NCBI GenBank assembly: GCA_003255065.1
Contig: QAOA01003028.1
Coordinates: 339,056-403,055, forward strand
Direction: 5' to 3'
DNA: 64,000 bases
Source: Cercis canadensis
Lineage: Eukaryota > Streptophyta > Magnoliopsida > Fabales > Fabaceae
In this document: one piece after another, positions 37,276 through 49,620 of the stretch
Numbering within the stretch: the stretch's first letter is position 1
Layout: the number at the start of each line of letters is the position of its first letter
The notes under the pieces: generated by a model
Told to the model about the DNA's origin: nothing
Database searches by the model: none
Seen by the model: only the letters and a program-made list of their open reading frames with translations
Translations under genes and position numbers: made by a program

Positions 37276-38069
37276 ATGGAAGATGTTGGAATATGAGTAG
37301 CAGCCAAACTTGCAGAATACTTGGTGGATCAAGTTCTACGTCAAGGGAAGTATTTGTTTTGCATGGGCAAAAATCAGAGCAGATTTTGAGTCCACAAATG
37401 AGTAGTTGAAGAAGCGCGTACTAGAACTGAAGAAGTTGATGATGCTGTTGTCAAGTGGTTGAATGAAGTGAAAAATGTAATGGAAGCGGAGGAGAAGCTG
37501 GAACAGGAAATCACGGAAGGACGCAGCTGGTGTCCTACTTGGAAGGCATATCGTCTTTGCAAACAATTGGCAAACATAACAGAGAAAATGGTACACATGA
37601 ACCAAAACAGTAAATTTGATCCATTTTCCTATCCTGCTCCAATTCCAGATATAGACTTCTTTTCTTCTGGAAATTTTGTGTACTTCAAGTCCACAAAGTT
37701 GGCTTCTCAAAAACTTCTGAAGGCACTGCGCGATGAGAGTATCTATATGGTTGGATTGCATGGGATGGGAGGTTGTGGTAAAAAAACCCTAGTTAAACAA
37801 GTGGGTAAGAAAGCCAAGGCATTGAAGCTTTTTGATCGTCTAGTATTTTCTGCGGTATCCCAATGTGTAGATGTCAAAAAATCCAAGGTGAAATTGCACA
37901 CTTGTTAGATTTCAAATTTGGAAGAGCAAGGGAGCTATCGCTGAGACTTCAAACTAGGGAACGGATTCTTGTCATATTAGATGATGTTTGGGCAAAGCTC
38001 AAGTTAAAAGAAGATATAGAAATACCTTTGGACCCCAATTACAAGGGCTGCAAGGGGAAACATGTGTGA
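37276..38069 (+). pseudogene. Truncated CC-NB-ARC NLR pseudogene
   Basis: Homologous to the first part of NLR-1 and NLR-2: AAKLAEYLVD, a coiled-coil stretch with VVKWLNEVK, P-loop GMGGCGKKTL and kinase-2 LVILDDVW. Lesions: in-frame TGA at 37294, 37387 and 37399; a short internal loss in the coiled coil; one base missing in the A run near 37880, which shifts the frame between VDVKK and the kinase-2 segment. The copy stops at 38069 just after kinase-2. RNBS-B, GLPL, MHD and all LRRs are absent, and NLR-type 3' flank follows at once. The start context (TCAG acceptor, then ATG) matches the intact paralogs. Confidence 0.9.
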
Positions 38070-38072
38070 ATA

Positions 38073-38150
38073 TGCATGACGTTGGTGTGTGCTTCTGCTT
38101 CTTTCTTTTTTCTGGATTTGGTCCCTATTGTATTGTTATATGCCTGTAAT
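38073..38150 (+). repeat. NLR 3' flank segment beside the pseudogene
   Basis: GTTGGTGTGTGCTTCTGC through TTGTATTGTTATATGCCTGT matches 31290-31420 downstream of NLR-1. Its direct junction to the broken NB-ARC marks the right breakpoint of an internal deletion that removed the missing part of the gene. Confidence 0.6.
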
Positions 38151-38399
38151 GCCTCTAATTATTTAATTACAAAAAATATATATTATATACTAATATTATT
38201 GCATGCCAAACAAAAAATAATGTAATAAACACTTACTTAAAAATTTATTTTATTTAACACTCAAGTATTATTTTTATTTAAGTTCTCAAACTACCAAAAT
38301 AACTTTAATTATTTTTATTTAAGAGCACAATACATTAGGAGAAAAAGAAGGAATTATGACATCAAATCCCTTGTTCTAAATGTCTAGAGGTGATGCTAA

Positions 38400-39960
38400 T
38401 AAATACAGAAATCGCTAGCTCCACTAGTCCACTCTGACTTTCTTTAACATTTCTTAACTCGTAGCGAGAGAAAATTCTGCAACTAGTTTTTGCGCGTTTA
38501 TTGTGAACCAGACAGCATTATCACTTTTCTTGCTTTGCTCACCTCACTTGTCATATTCCAAGTCTTCGTTGAGTCATTTCTTCCTTCCTTCCTTGCATTT
38601 GCAGCTCCATTACCAATTTGATCACCCCACCACATCTTTACTCTACAGCTTCACCTTCACAAATTCTCTTCTCAGTACAAGATTGAATACCAAGTCCTAC
38701 CCACCATTCACAAAATGCACTTTCCAAGTTTACTGTATGTAAGAAGCTCATCATTGTATAAGCTTTAAGAAAAAACCAAGTCTTGTATTGCACCCAAGTC
38801 CTTCTTCATCTTTGATTCCTCGTAAATTTTCTGTCTGGTACCACTTGAGAAGAGAGTGAATCCCAGTGTAGCCAACACTGCATCTTCAGCTTGAAAAGTC
38901 ACCACGTTAGGGAGAAGGTATGAAATACACTCTCAAACTCTCTCTCCTTAAAGAAATTTTACAGCATTTGTAGTGATCAATTTGTTTTACTAGGATTCAG
39001 TGGGGATTCCAAGTTAACACCAAAGATTAGGTTGAAGAATTGAAGGTCAAAATCATTGGTAGCTGTCCCATCTTGATAGTTAATCTTGAAATATGTAGTT
39101 TTCTGATATAATATTTCATATTTCTCTCTGTTCTCCTTGTGCATGTATTAAAGAAGAAAAAAAAAATTGTGCCTTTGGGATTGTCCATTTCTTGGAGTAA
39201 TTTTACAAAATGTTGGATTGTGATTCACTTATTAAGATATTGGAGGGGAAAAAATAGGAAAAAGAAAAAAGGGTGCTTATTGACTGCCCCAGCTCAATAG
39301 CCACTGTGCTTTTGTTACTTCCTTACCCAAAAAAGAACTTTGTTTCCTCTGTTTTATAATTACAAGCAGAAGTAGTTGGTATTTGATTTCTTTTGATTAA
39401 TTTTTCTCACCTTAGTAACAGAAGAAAAATTACTGGTAGCTGACCTCCAAAGGGGAAGAGAGTGGTTCAACAGAGGCGATACTGTGCACTTGCAACCCGA
39501 AAATCGCAAATTTGATACTATTCTTCAAAGGAAGGTAGTTAGGCATGTAACAGCATCTCTTCTAATTTTTTGCAATGCAAATATGAGTACTTGCAAAGCT
39601 TGGGGTGGATATATTTGTAACTAAGCTGAGAGTTTGAAAGATACTTTGCACTTGGTTGTTTTGGCATTTCTTTTTTATCTATAATAAATGAAGAAAATTA
39701 TATTGTGAGTTTGAAAGCTACTTTCTAGTTGGGGTCATACAACTTTTTCCTTTGTAACAGTGGTGATTTGAGTGTCTTGTCTTCACCGTTGCATATTTAC
39801 ATGGAATTAATTTTGGTTTTGTTTGTGTTTTTATATGTTGTGTGTCTTATTTTTCTTTCTGTCACTTTCATTCCTTTCATTTTGATTTCATGCATGATCT
39901 ATTGATGGATTTTGAATTAATCAGTACTATTGAACTTGCTGTCAGGTGGCCTTTGTTTAG
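38400..39960 (+). promoter_or_regulatory. NLR-2 promoter and 5' leader intron
   Basis: A probable leader exon ends at GGGAGAAG before the donor GTATGA (GT at 38918). The acceptor CTGTCAG ends at 39945, 15 bases before the ATG at 39961, giving a leader intron of about 1.03 kb. NLR-1 and the pseudogene keep the same TCAG acceptor close before their ATG codons. No TATA box was assigned. Confidence 0.45.
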
Positions 39961-42900
39961 ATGGCAGAGATCATAATTTCCATTGCAGCTAAGGTCGCAG
40001 AATATTTGGTGGAACCTACAATGCACCATGGGCAATACTTATTTTGTGTCAGAAAAATCTTAAAAAATCTTGAGAAGAAAAAGGAGGAGCTGACATTAAC
40101 AAGAAATAGTGTGCAGCTACTTGTTGCAGAAGCGAAGAAGAAAACTGAAAAAATTGAAAAAGCTGTAGAGGACTGGCTGAATGAAGTGAACAAACTCATG
40201 ACAGCAGTGGAGAACCTGGAACAAAAAATGAGAGCAAACAACAGTTGTTTTCGAGGATGGTGTCCTAATTGGAGAAGATATCATTTGTGCAAGAAAATGG
40301 CAAAAATGATAGAGACAATGACAACACTCGACAATCGTAGCAAGTTTAACCAATTTTCTTGTTGTGCTACACTTCCAGGCATTGAATACTTCTCTTCTGG
40401 AGATTTTATGTATTTTGAATCTACAAAATTGGCATACAATCAACTTTTGGAAACAGTACAAGATGATAGGACCTATATAATAGGTTTGTATGGCATGGGT
40501 GGTTCTGGAAAAACGACCCTTGTAAAAGAAGTGGGTAAAAAAGCTAAGGAGTTGAATTTATTTGATTGGGTGCTATTAGTTACTGTATCTCAAACTGTTA
40601 ATATTAGAAGTATTCAAGGTGAACTGGCAGACATGTTGAAGCTGAAATTGGAAGAAGAATCTAATACTGGAAGAGCACAAAGGTTATGGCTGAGACTAAA
40701 AAATGAGAAACGAGTTCTTGTGATCTTGGATGATGTTTGGGCAAAGCTCAAGCTTGAGGATATAGGAATTCCTTATCACAGTAATCATGAAGGCTTGAAG
40801 GTCCTTCTAACCACTCGTCGCCAACAAGTATGTACTTTGATGGATTGTCAAAAGAAGATTCCACTGGATCTGTTATCTGAAGAGGAAGCTTGGCGTTTAT
40901 TCCAAAAGCATGCACGTTTAGATGATGACTGCTTCAAGTTGTTAAATGGTGTAGCACAGGAAGTTGCTAGAGAATGTAGAGGACTGCCTATTGCAATTGA
41001 AGCTGTGGGGACCTCCCTAAAAGGAAAATTTGTTGATGAGTGGAAGGTAGCATTGAAGAAATTGAGGGATTCAAAGCCAGTTGACGTGGAAGAAGGTGTG
41101 AAAGATATTTTCGCTTGTCTACAATTAAGCTATGATTATTTGAGAAGCAAAGAAGCGAAGTTGCTCTTCTTGTTGTGTAGTATGTTTCCAGAAGATCATG
41201 AGATCTCTATTGAAGAATTGTTCAGATATGGAATAGGGTTGGGCCTATGTGGGGAAGTGGACTCATTTGAAACAGCAAGGAGCCAAGTGAACGTGGGTAT
41301 ACCTATCCTCGTAGATTCTTGTTTGCTAAGCTATTCTAACAAAAGAATAGATCACTTGAAGATGCATGACATGGTTCACGATGTAGCTTTGTGGTTAGCA
41401 TCAAAAGAGGATTGTACCATCATGGTAAATCATGCAAAGGAATTGAATGCGTTGGTTGAGAACGGAGATATAAAAGATTGTTATGCAGTATCTTCGTGGT
41501 ACAAGGAGATTGATCGATTTCCTCATCATTTGCATGCTCCGAAGCTTGATATTCTAGTAATAAATTCAGGATATTTCTTGGATTTGTCACATGTTTCGTT
41601 TGAAGGTGCGAAGGGGCTCAAGGTTTTGGCTATAATCAATGAAAAGTATTTCAACTCATTGTTATTATCATTGCCGCAATCAATCCAGTGGTTGACTAAT
41701 CTTCACACTCTGCAGTTGGTCGGACGAGAGTTAGGTGACATCTCTTATGTGGTAAACCTAGTAAGACTTGAGATTCTTGACTTACGGGGTAGTAAATTTA
41801 AGGAACTGCCAAATGGACTAGAAAAGTTGAAGAAATTGAAGTTGTTGGATTTGTCGGAGTGTAAAGCGGATGACTCTTATTATAAAGTAATAGGAAGATG
41901 TTCACAACTAGAAGAGTTATATTATTTTAACTGTTACCCCAGAGTTGATGTTCCTTATGAATGCTTTTTGGATAATGTTACATTTCCAAAACTGCAGAGG
42001 CATATCTTACAAATTGGGCAGTTTAAAAGCTACTTGGACTATTGGGATTTAGATACAAGAGTTCTAGTCTTTGAAGAGTTCAATATCTCCAACTTGGGTG
42101 CAATATTTAAGGATCTCCTACAAAGAGCAACAGCAGTTGATTTGGGTAATCTTCATGGAGGTTGCAAAAGTATCTTCCCAGAAATTGTTCAAGCTGTAGG
42201 AGGCATGAATGAGTTGACTGAGCTCTCTCTTGATTCTTGTTTAGAGATAGAATGTCTCATTAATACAGCTCCTGGTCATTCTATTTCTTTAAGAATAGAT
42301 GATGCTTTCCCCATGTTGGTCAAGTTAACGCTGAAGCATATGGATAATCTAAAAGAAGTGTGTCATGGTCCACCTCTGCTTTGCTTCTTCCAGAAATTAG
42401 AGTATCTTTCTTTGATGAATTGCCGTCAATTGCACAGCATATTTCCAAGGGAATGCAACCTGTGCAATCTTAAGATCCTGACGATAGTTGATTGTCCAAA
42501 GTTGGCATCACTCTTCCCAATGTCTATTGCCCGAAGTCTGCAGCTACTAGAAAAGCTAGATATAGCAAGGTGCAGTTTATTGAAGCAGATAGTTATAGAT
42601 GAAGGACATAATGGTAATGATCAAGGGGAGCAAATATCTCCAGATTCAGACAATTCTGGCTCAATGTTCCCTGAATTGAGGGTTCTGTCCATTGGTAGTT
42701 GCCACCAGTTAGAATATGTATTCCCAGCCTACTGTGCTCAAGGCCTTGTGCAACTGCAACAGATAAATATAGAAAATGTTTCTGAGCTGAAATATATATT
42801 TGATCAACATGAACAGCAGATACACAACATATTTCCAGGGGAATGGAAGTTCAGCAATCTTAAGACCCTGAGAATACTCAGTTGTCCAAAGATAGAATCA

Positions 42901-45900
42901 CTTTTTCCCATTTCTGTGGCTCAAACTTTGCTACTGCTACAAGAGCTAACTATAGAACATTGCACTGAATTGAAACAGATAATATTTAATGAAGGAGATG
43001 GTACTGGTACAGGGGGGCAAAACAACTCTGGTTTGACATTCCCCGAATTGAAGTTTCTGTTCATTCGTGATTGTCACAAGCTAAAATGTATATTCCCAGT
43101 CTCTTGTACTCAGGGCCTTAAGCAACTGCAAGAGCTTATTGTAGAAAATGCCTATGATCTGAAATATGTCTTTGGTCGGCATGATTGCGAAGATCATTCA
43201 ACTTACCAAAGTGACATCAAGTTTCTGCTTCCTCTTTTAAAAGTACTCATACTCAAGGACATTCCCAGCAAGATGGTAGGTTGTACCGTGATATTTAAGT
43301 ATTTATAACATCTGCCTTTTCTGATTAGGGAAAATATTTGCACATATAATGCCATCTGAATGTAATAAGTTTTTCATGCTATTTAAAATTTAAAGTTACT
43401 AACATGCATTTAAGGATCTTAAGAAAATGTTTTCTGAGATTTGGACCATAAACATATATAATTGTACAAATGTAAAAATGGTTCAATTTTTATTGACGTG
43501 CAAATGCGTGATTAATTTTCAAGTAATGAAACTTATATAACTCTTGATGAAAACAACACTAAAATGAAAGCACATTGCTTGTATTTTATTGAGCTTGTCT
43601 TTTGGGTCTTTACATGTCAATGAATTGCCTAATTTTTTTCTCTTTTTTTTCTTTCCTTTTTTGGCCCCCTTCCTTCCTTTCTCTTTTACATAGGGATTGC
43701 AGGCGTTTGTGGCGAATGGCCAACAACTGAATAATGAAGTTTCAACACTATTACCTGCTACTTTGAATGTAGAAAAACTTACTGCTCAAAATTGTGGAGT
43801 AGAAAACATATTCCATCTTCAGGGAGTTGGACTTGGCCAGGACCAACAGGAGCTCATACCTTCAAAATTAAAAAGTTTGGTGCTAGAAAATCTTCCAAAT
43901 CTGACTTCCACATGGATGGGTCCCAATCTCACACAGATGCTGAGCCTCCAATGTCTTCAGAATATAGAAGTGCATCAATGTGGAAAGTTAAAATTTGTCT
44001 TTTCTGCCATCATCCATAAAAGCCTACCAGAACTGACTCGCCTAATTATATCCAATTGTGAGGAAATGGAGGAAATCTTTGTCGAGTATGAAGAATCTCA
44101 GAATATATCCAATGCTTCAGCATGTTTCCCAAAACTGAAAGAGTTAAAGGTCAAGGAGTGCAACAAGCTGAAATTTATTTTCTCTATTGCCATGGCTAGA
44201 ATGCTTCCACAACTAAGCTCTTTATGCATATCTGAGGCTACTCAACTAGAGGAGGTTTTCAGACATACAAGTGGAGATGGCACTGACAATGAAAAGGAAA
44301 TTATACTCCCAAACTTGAGAGAGTTAAAACTTGACAAATTGGCAGGCCTCATTGACATTTGCCAAGGATTTAGATTGAATGCAGTGGAGCTTCGCAAGGT
44401 CCACATACACAAGTGCCCCAAATTTGCTCCAATTTTACAAGATACTCTTCATTGGAAAACTGAGGTATTAACAAATAGAAAGGAAGAAAAACATATATAT
44501 TATTGATTGTATCATATCTAGCTTGTCTTTTGGGCCTTAGATTTCGTTAAGATGCGTCACAGGTTTTCTCTCCTTCTTTTTTGGTTTTGATTTATGTTCC
44601 TTCCTTTTTCTTTTACATAGGGACAGCATGTGGCTGTGTCAAATGGTTGCGAACTGAATAATGAAGTTTCAACAGTATTACAAGCTAATTTAAGTGTAGA
44701 ACATCTCAGCATTCGCAATTGTGGAGTAACAAACATATTCCATCATGTTGGAGGAGGCCTTGGCGAGGGCCAAACAGAGCTGATGACCTCAAAATTGAAA
44801 AGGTTGGTGTTTGAAAATCTTCCAGAGCTGAGGTTTGCATGGACCAGTCTAAATCTCACACAGACCTGGAGCCTCCAACATCTTCAATATATGAAACTAA
44901 ATCAATGTGGAAAGTTGAAATTTGTCTTCTCTGCCGTCATCTGTAGAAGCTTACCACAGTTGACACAGCTAATTATATCCAATTGTGAGGAGTTGGAGGA
45001 AATCATTGTAGAGAATGAAGAGCCTCAGAATCTTTTCAGTGGTCAAGCATGCTTTCCAAAACTAGAAGAGTTGCGGGTAATGTGGTGCAACAAGCTGAAA
45101 ATTATTTTCTCAACCACCTTGGCTAGAAATCTTCCACGACTAAACTCTTTATGCATATCAGAGGCTGCTCAACTAGAGGAGATTTTCAGACATAAAAGAG
45201 AAGACAGCACTGACAATAAAAAAGAAATTATGCTCCCAAATTTGAAAATTTTGAGGCTCCAAAAATTAAAAAGCCTTGTTGACATCTGCCAAGGGTTTAA
45301 GTTGCATGCAGCAGAGCTTTGCAAGGTCCATGTACACGAATGCCCCAAATTTGGAACTCATTACTGGAAAACTCAGGTACTGATTTTCTTTGACAAGAAA
45401 TTTTTGCATAAACACTGATTTAAGAAATGTGTCTTAAACACGGCCAATTAAAAAAAGTTTAAATCATATAGCCCTTCTATGGGTTGGATGAAATTACAAG
45501 ATAGATATAAAAATGATGAATCAAGTTAGATATTAACAAATTCGTATAATTTTTACAAATATCTGAAAAGCCTAACTATCTCATATACTTATTTTAGAAA
45601 TCTTGCATCTAACATCTAAATATATAGAAGTAAAAGAAATGCTGCTATTATATAGTTGTTGTGATATTATGGTGAATATGGAAGCACCGTAATGCAGTGG
45701 TTTTTCAACATCGGTCAAGCAATATTTCTCAGATTGGGTATGCAGCAATGGTGAGATTACTGTTCTGGTTTAGTTGTGTCTTCAACTCTAAGCGATTTGT
45801 TCTGTTTAGTTTTTCTGATGTGTGTGCACTTGATACCCATTTTGGTGAGGCTTGGTTTCTTGTATCATGCTACCCTTTCTACATATCAGTCAATGATATT

Positions 45901-48746
45901 ATTCTATCTCCAGGAAAAAAAAAAAAAAAGGAAAAAAAGAGAAACATTTCATGTTATTTAAAATTTTTGTTGTTATCATGCCTGTATGGATCATAAGAAA
46001 ATTTATCTGTAAGCAGTGTACCAAAAACATATATACATGTACAGACATAAAAATGTTTCAAATTTTTAGTGACATGCAAATGAGTGATAAATAATCAAAT
46101 AATAAAAATAATATAACTATTGTTGAATACAAACCAGAAAAAGAAACCCCTAATTGTATAATATCTAGCTTCTATTGCAGGCTACATTTCAGTAACATAG
46201 ATGCCTCTCACAGTTTTTTTTTTTTTTTTCCTCTCTCTCTTTCTTGTCTTCTTTTCCTCCTTTCTTTCTCTTTTACCTAGGGACTGCACACAGTTTTGGG
46301 AGGTGGCCTTGGTGAGGGCCAACAGAAACTCATGGCCTCAAAATTAAAAAAGTTGGTGTTTGAAAATCTACCCGAGCTGAGGTTTACATGGACAGGTCTT
46401 ACTCTCACACAAATTCTGACATTCCAACATCTTCAATACATGGAACTAAATCACTGTGGAAAGTTGAAATTTGTCTTTTCTGTGGTCATCCATCAAAGCC
46501 TACCACAGTTGAGGCACCTAAGTATATCCAATTGTAATGAATTGGAGGAAATATTTGTAGAGAATGAAGAACCTCATAAACTTTCCAATACTCAAGCATG
46601 CTTCTCAAAACTGAGAAAATTAAAGGTCACGCAGTGCAACAAGCTGAAAATCATTTTCTCTGCTACTGTAGCTAGAATGCTTCCAAAATTAAACTCTCTA
46701 TGCATATCAGAGGCTGCTCAACTAGAGGAGGTTTTCAGACATACAAGTCAAGATGGCACTGGCATTGAAAGGCAAATTATACTCCCAAACTTGAGAAAGA
46801 TAAAACTCATGAAATTGCCCAGCCTTGTGGATGTCTGCAAAGGCTTTAAGTTGCATGCAGTGGAGCTTTCCAAAGTCCACATACATGAATGCCCCAAATT
46901 TACTTCAATTTCAGAAGCTACTCTTAACTGGAGAACAGAGGTACTAAATCTACTGATATTCTTTGCTTATCATATTTGCTCATTCCTAATGATATTATTA
47001 TTTATAGATAAGAATAAAATTTTCTGTGTTATGATTCACTATAAATACAAAAACATCATCTCAACTATCAATTAAACCATTATAAGTATGTCTTGGTCCC
47101 ACTGTATTCAACCATCTGTGTATATTATATGAAACCATTGATTGTGGCCCACCCTTGTCTGCTAAGTGAAACTCCCCATTGATATTGTTTATGTTGTGAA
47201 CAATTAACTAATTTCTAGCAGTGTGAAAAACAGGGCTCATTAGTTGATACCACTGATTCACTCCACATTTGAACATTTGACGCATGGAACTTTTAGGAAC
47301 ACTGATTGCTGTACTTCTGCCCGCAATCACACTGACCGAAGGAACATGGCTTTACAAAAACTAGTTCTCACGTTATCATCACCCATATTTTTTCGTATTG
47401 CTTCAACTGTAGCCACTTTTTCATTCGATTGGTTTTCCTTCCATATCTTCTGGGTCATGTAGCATAACTCAAGTTTTATTTCAGTAATCATGTCATGAAT
47501 ATTGTCATGATAGGTTTTATCAAAAAAACAAAGAACTATATATTCCCGTATTTTAAAGCTCTGACATAAATGCACACTTCAAATTAATTTGGTGTCCTTC
47601 AAAGCTAGGAAAAGGCATCATTGTAGGCAACACATACAGATCAGAGAATGATTTGATAGTATTTTATTTTACATTTGGTGTAATGTACTTGTATGGTATT
47701 TCTTGAATGTTCAATGTAGGAAATGTTTCCTCTATTATATGGATCATAAGCATGTAGAAATATAAAATGTTTCAGTGTTTCAATTTTTAGTCATATTCAA
47801 ATCTGTGATAAGTTTAATTTTGAGTTAACTCTTATACAAAAGCAACGTCTTGCATCACATTCAAAGGGTGTAAAGGTTGCTTCTATTTTATCTAACTAGT
47901 CTTTTTGGCCTTGATATTTTAGTGAATCTTTTTTCTTTGTTGCTTCTTTATTTTTCTCTTACATAGGGACTTGAACGGACCCTTGTGGTGAATGGCAGTC
48001 AATTGAGTAATGAAGCTCCAGCTCAACCACCATCTATTTTAAATTGTGTAGTAGACATGTTTCATATAAAAGGAGTAGGTCTTGGTGATGACCAAAACCA
48101 ACCCATGGACTCAAAAGTAGTTAGATTAAACTTAGAACACGAGATATGGACAGGTCCCATTCCAACAGAAATTTTGAAGCCCCAATTTCTTCGTTGTTTG
48201 GAAGTGAATCAATGTGGAAAGTTGAAATCTGTATTCTCCATAGCTGTTGTCTATGAAAGCCTATCAGAGTTGACTTTTTTAATGATATCTGATTGTGAGG
48301 AGTTAGAGGAAATCATTGCAGGGAAGGAAGAACCTCAGAATCTATCCAAGAATCAAGTATGCTTCCCAAAATTGAGACAGCTACAAGTGGTGCGATGCAA
48401 CAAGTTGAAAACTCTTTTCTCCATGTCCATGGCTAGAATGCTTCCACAACTAGAGCTTTTATGTGTATCAGATGCTGCTCAACTAGAGAGAATTTTTGGA
48501 CATAAAAGTGGAGACAGATTTGAAATCTATAGAGAGAATATTGTCCTTACAAACTTGAGAAAGTTAAAACTAAGCAAATTGCCAAGTATTGTTGGGTTCT
48601 TACAAACATTGATGTTTCCAAACTTGAGTAAGTGGGATATACATGAATGCCCCAATTTGAAGTACTTCCCAAAAATCTTCTTGAAGAGTGGATCGAGTTC
48701 TGAAACCGAACAAGCTAATACTCAAGGGGTTGCTGAACCTCCTTAA
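39961..48746 (+). CDS. Giant CC-NB-ARC-LRR receptor NLR-2 with four duplicated LRR exons
   Basis: Five exons, all phase 0: 39961-43275, 43694-44464, 44621-45376, 46281-46940 and 47967-48746; 2093 residues, about twice a usual CNL. Exon 1 alone holds coiled coil (1 to about 150), NB-ARC with intact P-loop GMGGSGKTT (K184), kinase-2 LVILDDVW (D257, D258), GLPI at 341, MHD (468-470) and about 600 residues of LRR. Exons 2-5 each encode a related LRR module of 220-259 residues. Shared landmarks are an opening GLQ/GQH/GLH/GLE, then CGKLKFVFSA, CNKLK, SEAAQLEE and a closing CPKF or CPN. Each follows a pyrimidine tract ending TTTTACATAG or similar. Intron tails are also alike, so the exon-intron unit was duplicated. 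Exon 4 lacks about 35 residues of its module. A shorter protein ending in intron 1 (stop at 43308) is possible by intron retention. Confidence 0.88.
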
Positions 48747-48985
48747 TGCAGAAGTTCAGTTACAGTTCAGTTGCATAATCCGGAGTCTTATAAATTGATG
48801 GGTTTTCCCAACTTTTCCTCAACCACAATTGCCCTTGTTACTTGCCAAAGCCATAAACAGGTAAATACAGAGTGTACAAACTCTTATCCTTGACCTAGTG
48901 GAAACTTTCACGTTTGTAACATGGCAGTATATTAATACGATCATTGATACGCTCTAGGCTAATTGAAAATAGCCATGATGAAGGG

Positions 48986-49090
48986 GTGATCAAATTCGCA
49001 CTTGCTAAACTGAAAGTGCTGGTGCCCCTATGAAAGCCAACCTCATTGACATCTGTGGAGGTTTTCAGTTTCAATTGCACAAGCAGGCTT
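48986..49090 (+). pseudogene. Relic of an additional NLR-2 LRR exon (3' part)
   Basis: One frame reads NLIDICGGFQFQL (from 49039), matching the LIDICQGFRLNAVEL stretch near the end of NLR-2 exon modules. Upstream sequence is out of frame. It indicates a sixth module that has decayed. Confidence 0.55.
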
Positions 49091-49552
49091 TAAGTCCTAT
49101 AAAATGAAGGTACATTCACATATAGTGCTCAAAAATAATTGTCGCTCTTAACGATTTTCCACTTTCATGCTAAACCAAAGCAATGGTACCTATAGACTGC
49201 TAACTCTACACACTTTCCATTTCTCTAGGACTATACAAACGTATCTGTATTTTAGGTAACAGTACTTGTTCTAGAAACATATAACAAGTTGCATTTAAAC
49301 TTCACTCACTGAAGAAGACTAAGTGCATGTTTGGTTTTGTCACCTTTTACCGCAAAACCAAACATTGTGTAAGAGTTCTAATAAACTCAAGACAATAGAA
49401 AAGTCAAATTCAATTTCAGCACGCCCCCTTAGTTTGAATACCTTGACACAACCTAATTTATTTCTCTTAAAAAATTTTCTTATTTGCCACTTGCATTTCC
49501 TTTTTTTCTCAATGCTCTTTTCTGCTGCTACAAATTCTCTGTTGTATGCATA

Positions 49553-49556
<4 letters not shown>

Positions 49557-49620
<64 letters not shown>
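49557..49620. repeat. Uninterrupted 64-base poly-T tract
   Basis: Pure T run, seen directly. It may be the tail of a minus-strand retroposon or a slippage-prone homopolymer. Its length in the assembly is unreliable. Confidence 0.9.

Noticed and set aside
39957..40461. Minus-strand ORFs opposite the NLR-2 coiled coil
   Set aside because: Antisense to a heptad-rich coding region, which commonly leaves open frames. No independent gene signals.
47244..47575. ORFs on both strands in NLR-2 intron 4
   Set aside because: No LRR similarity. The exon 4 to exon 5 splice is phase-consistent and skips this region.
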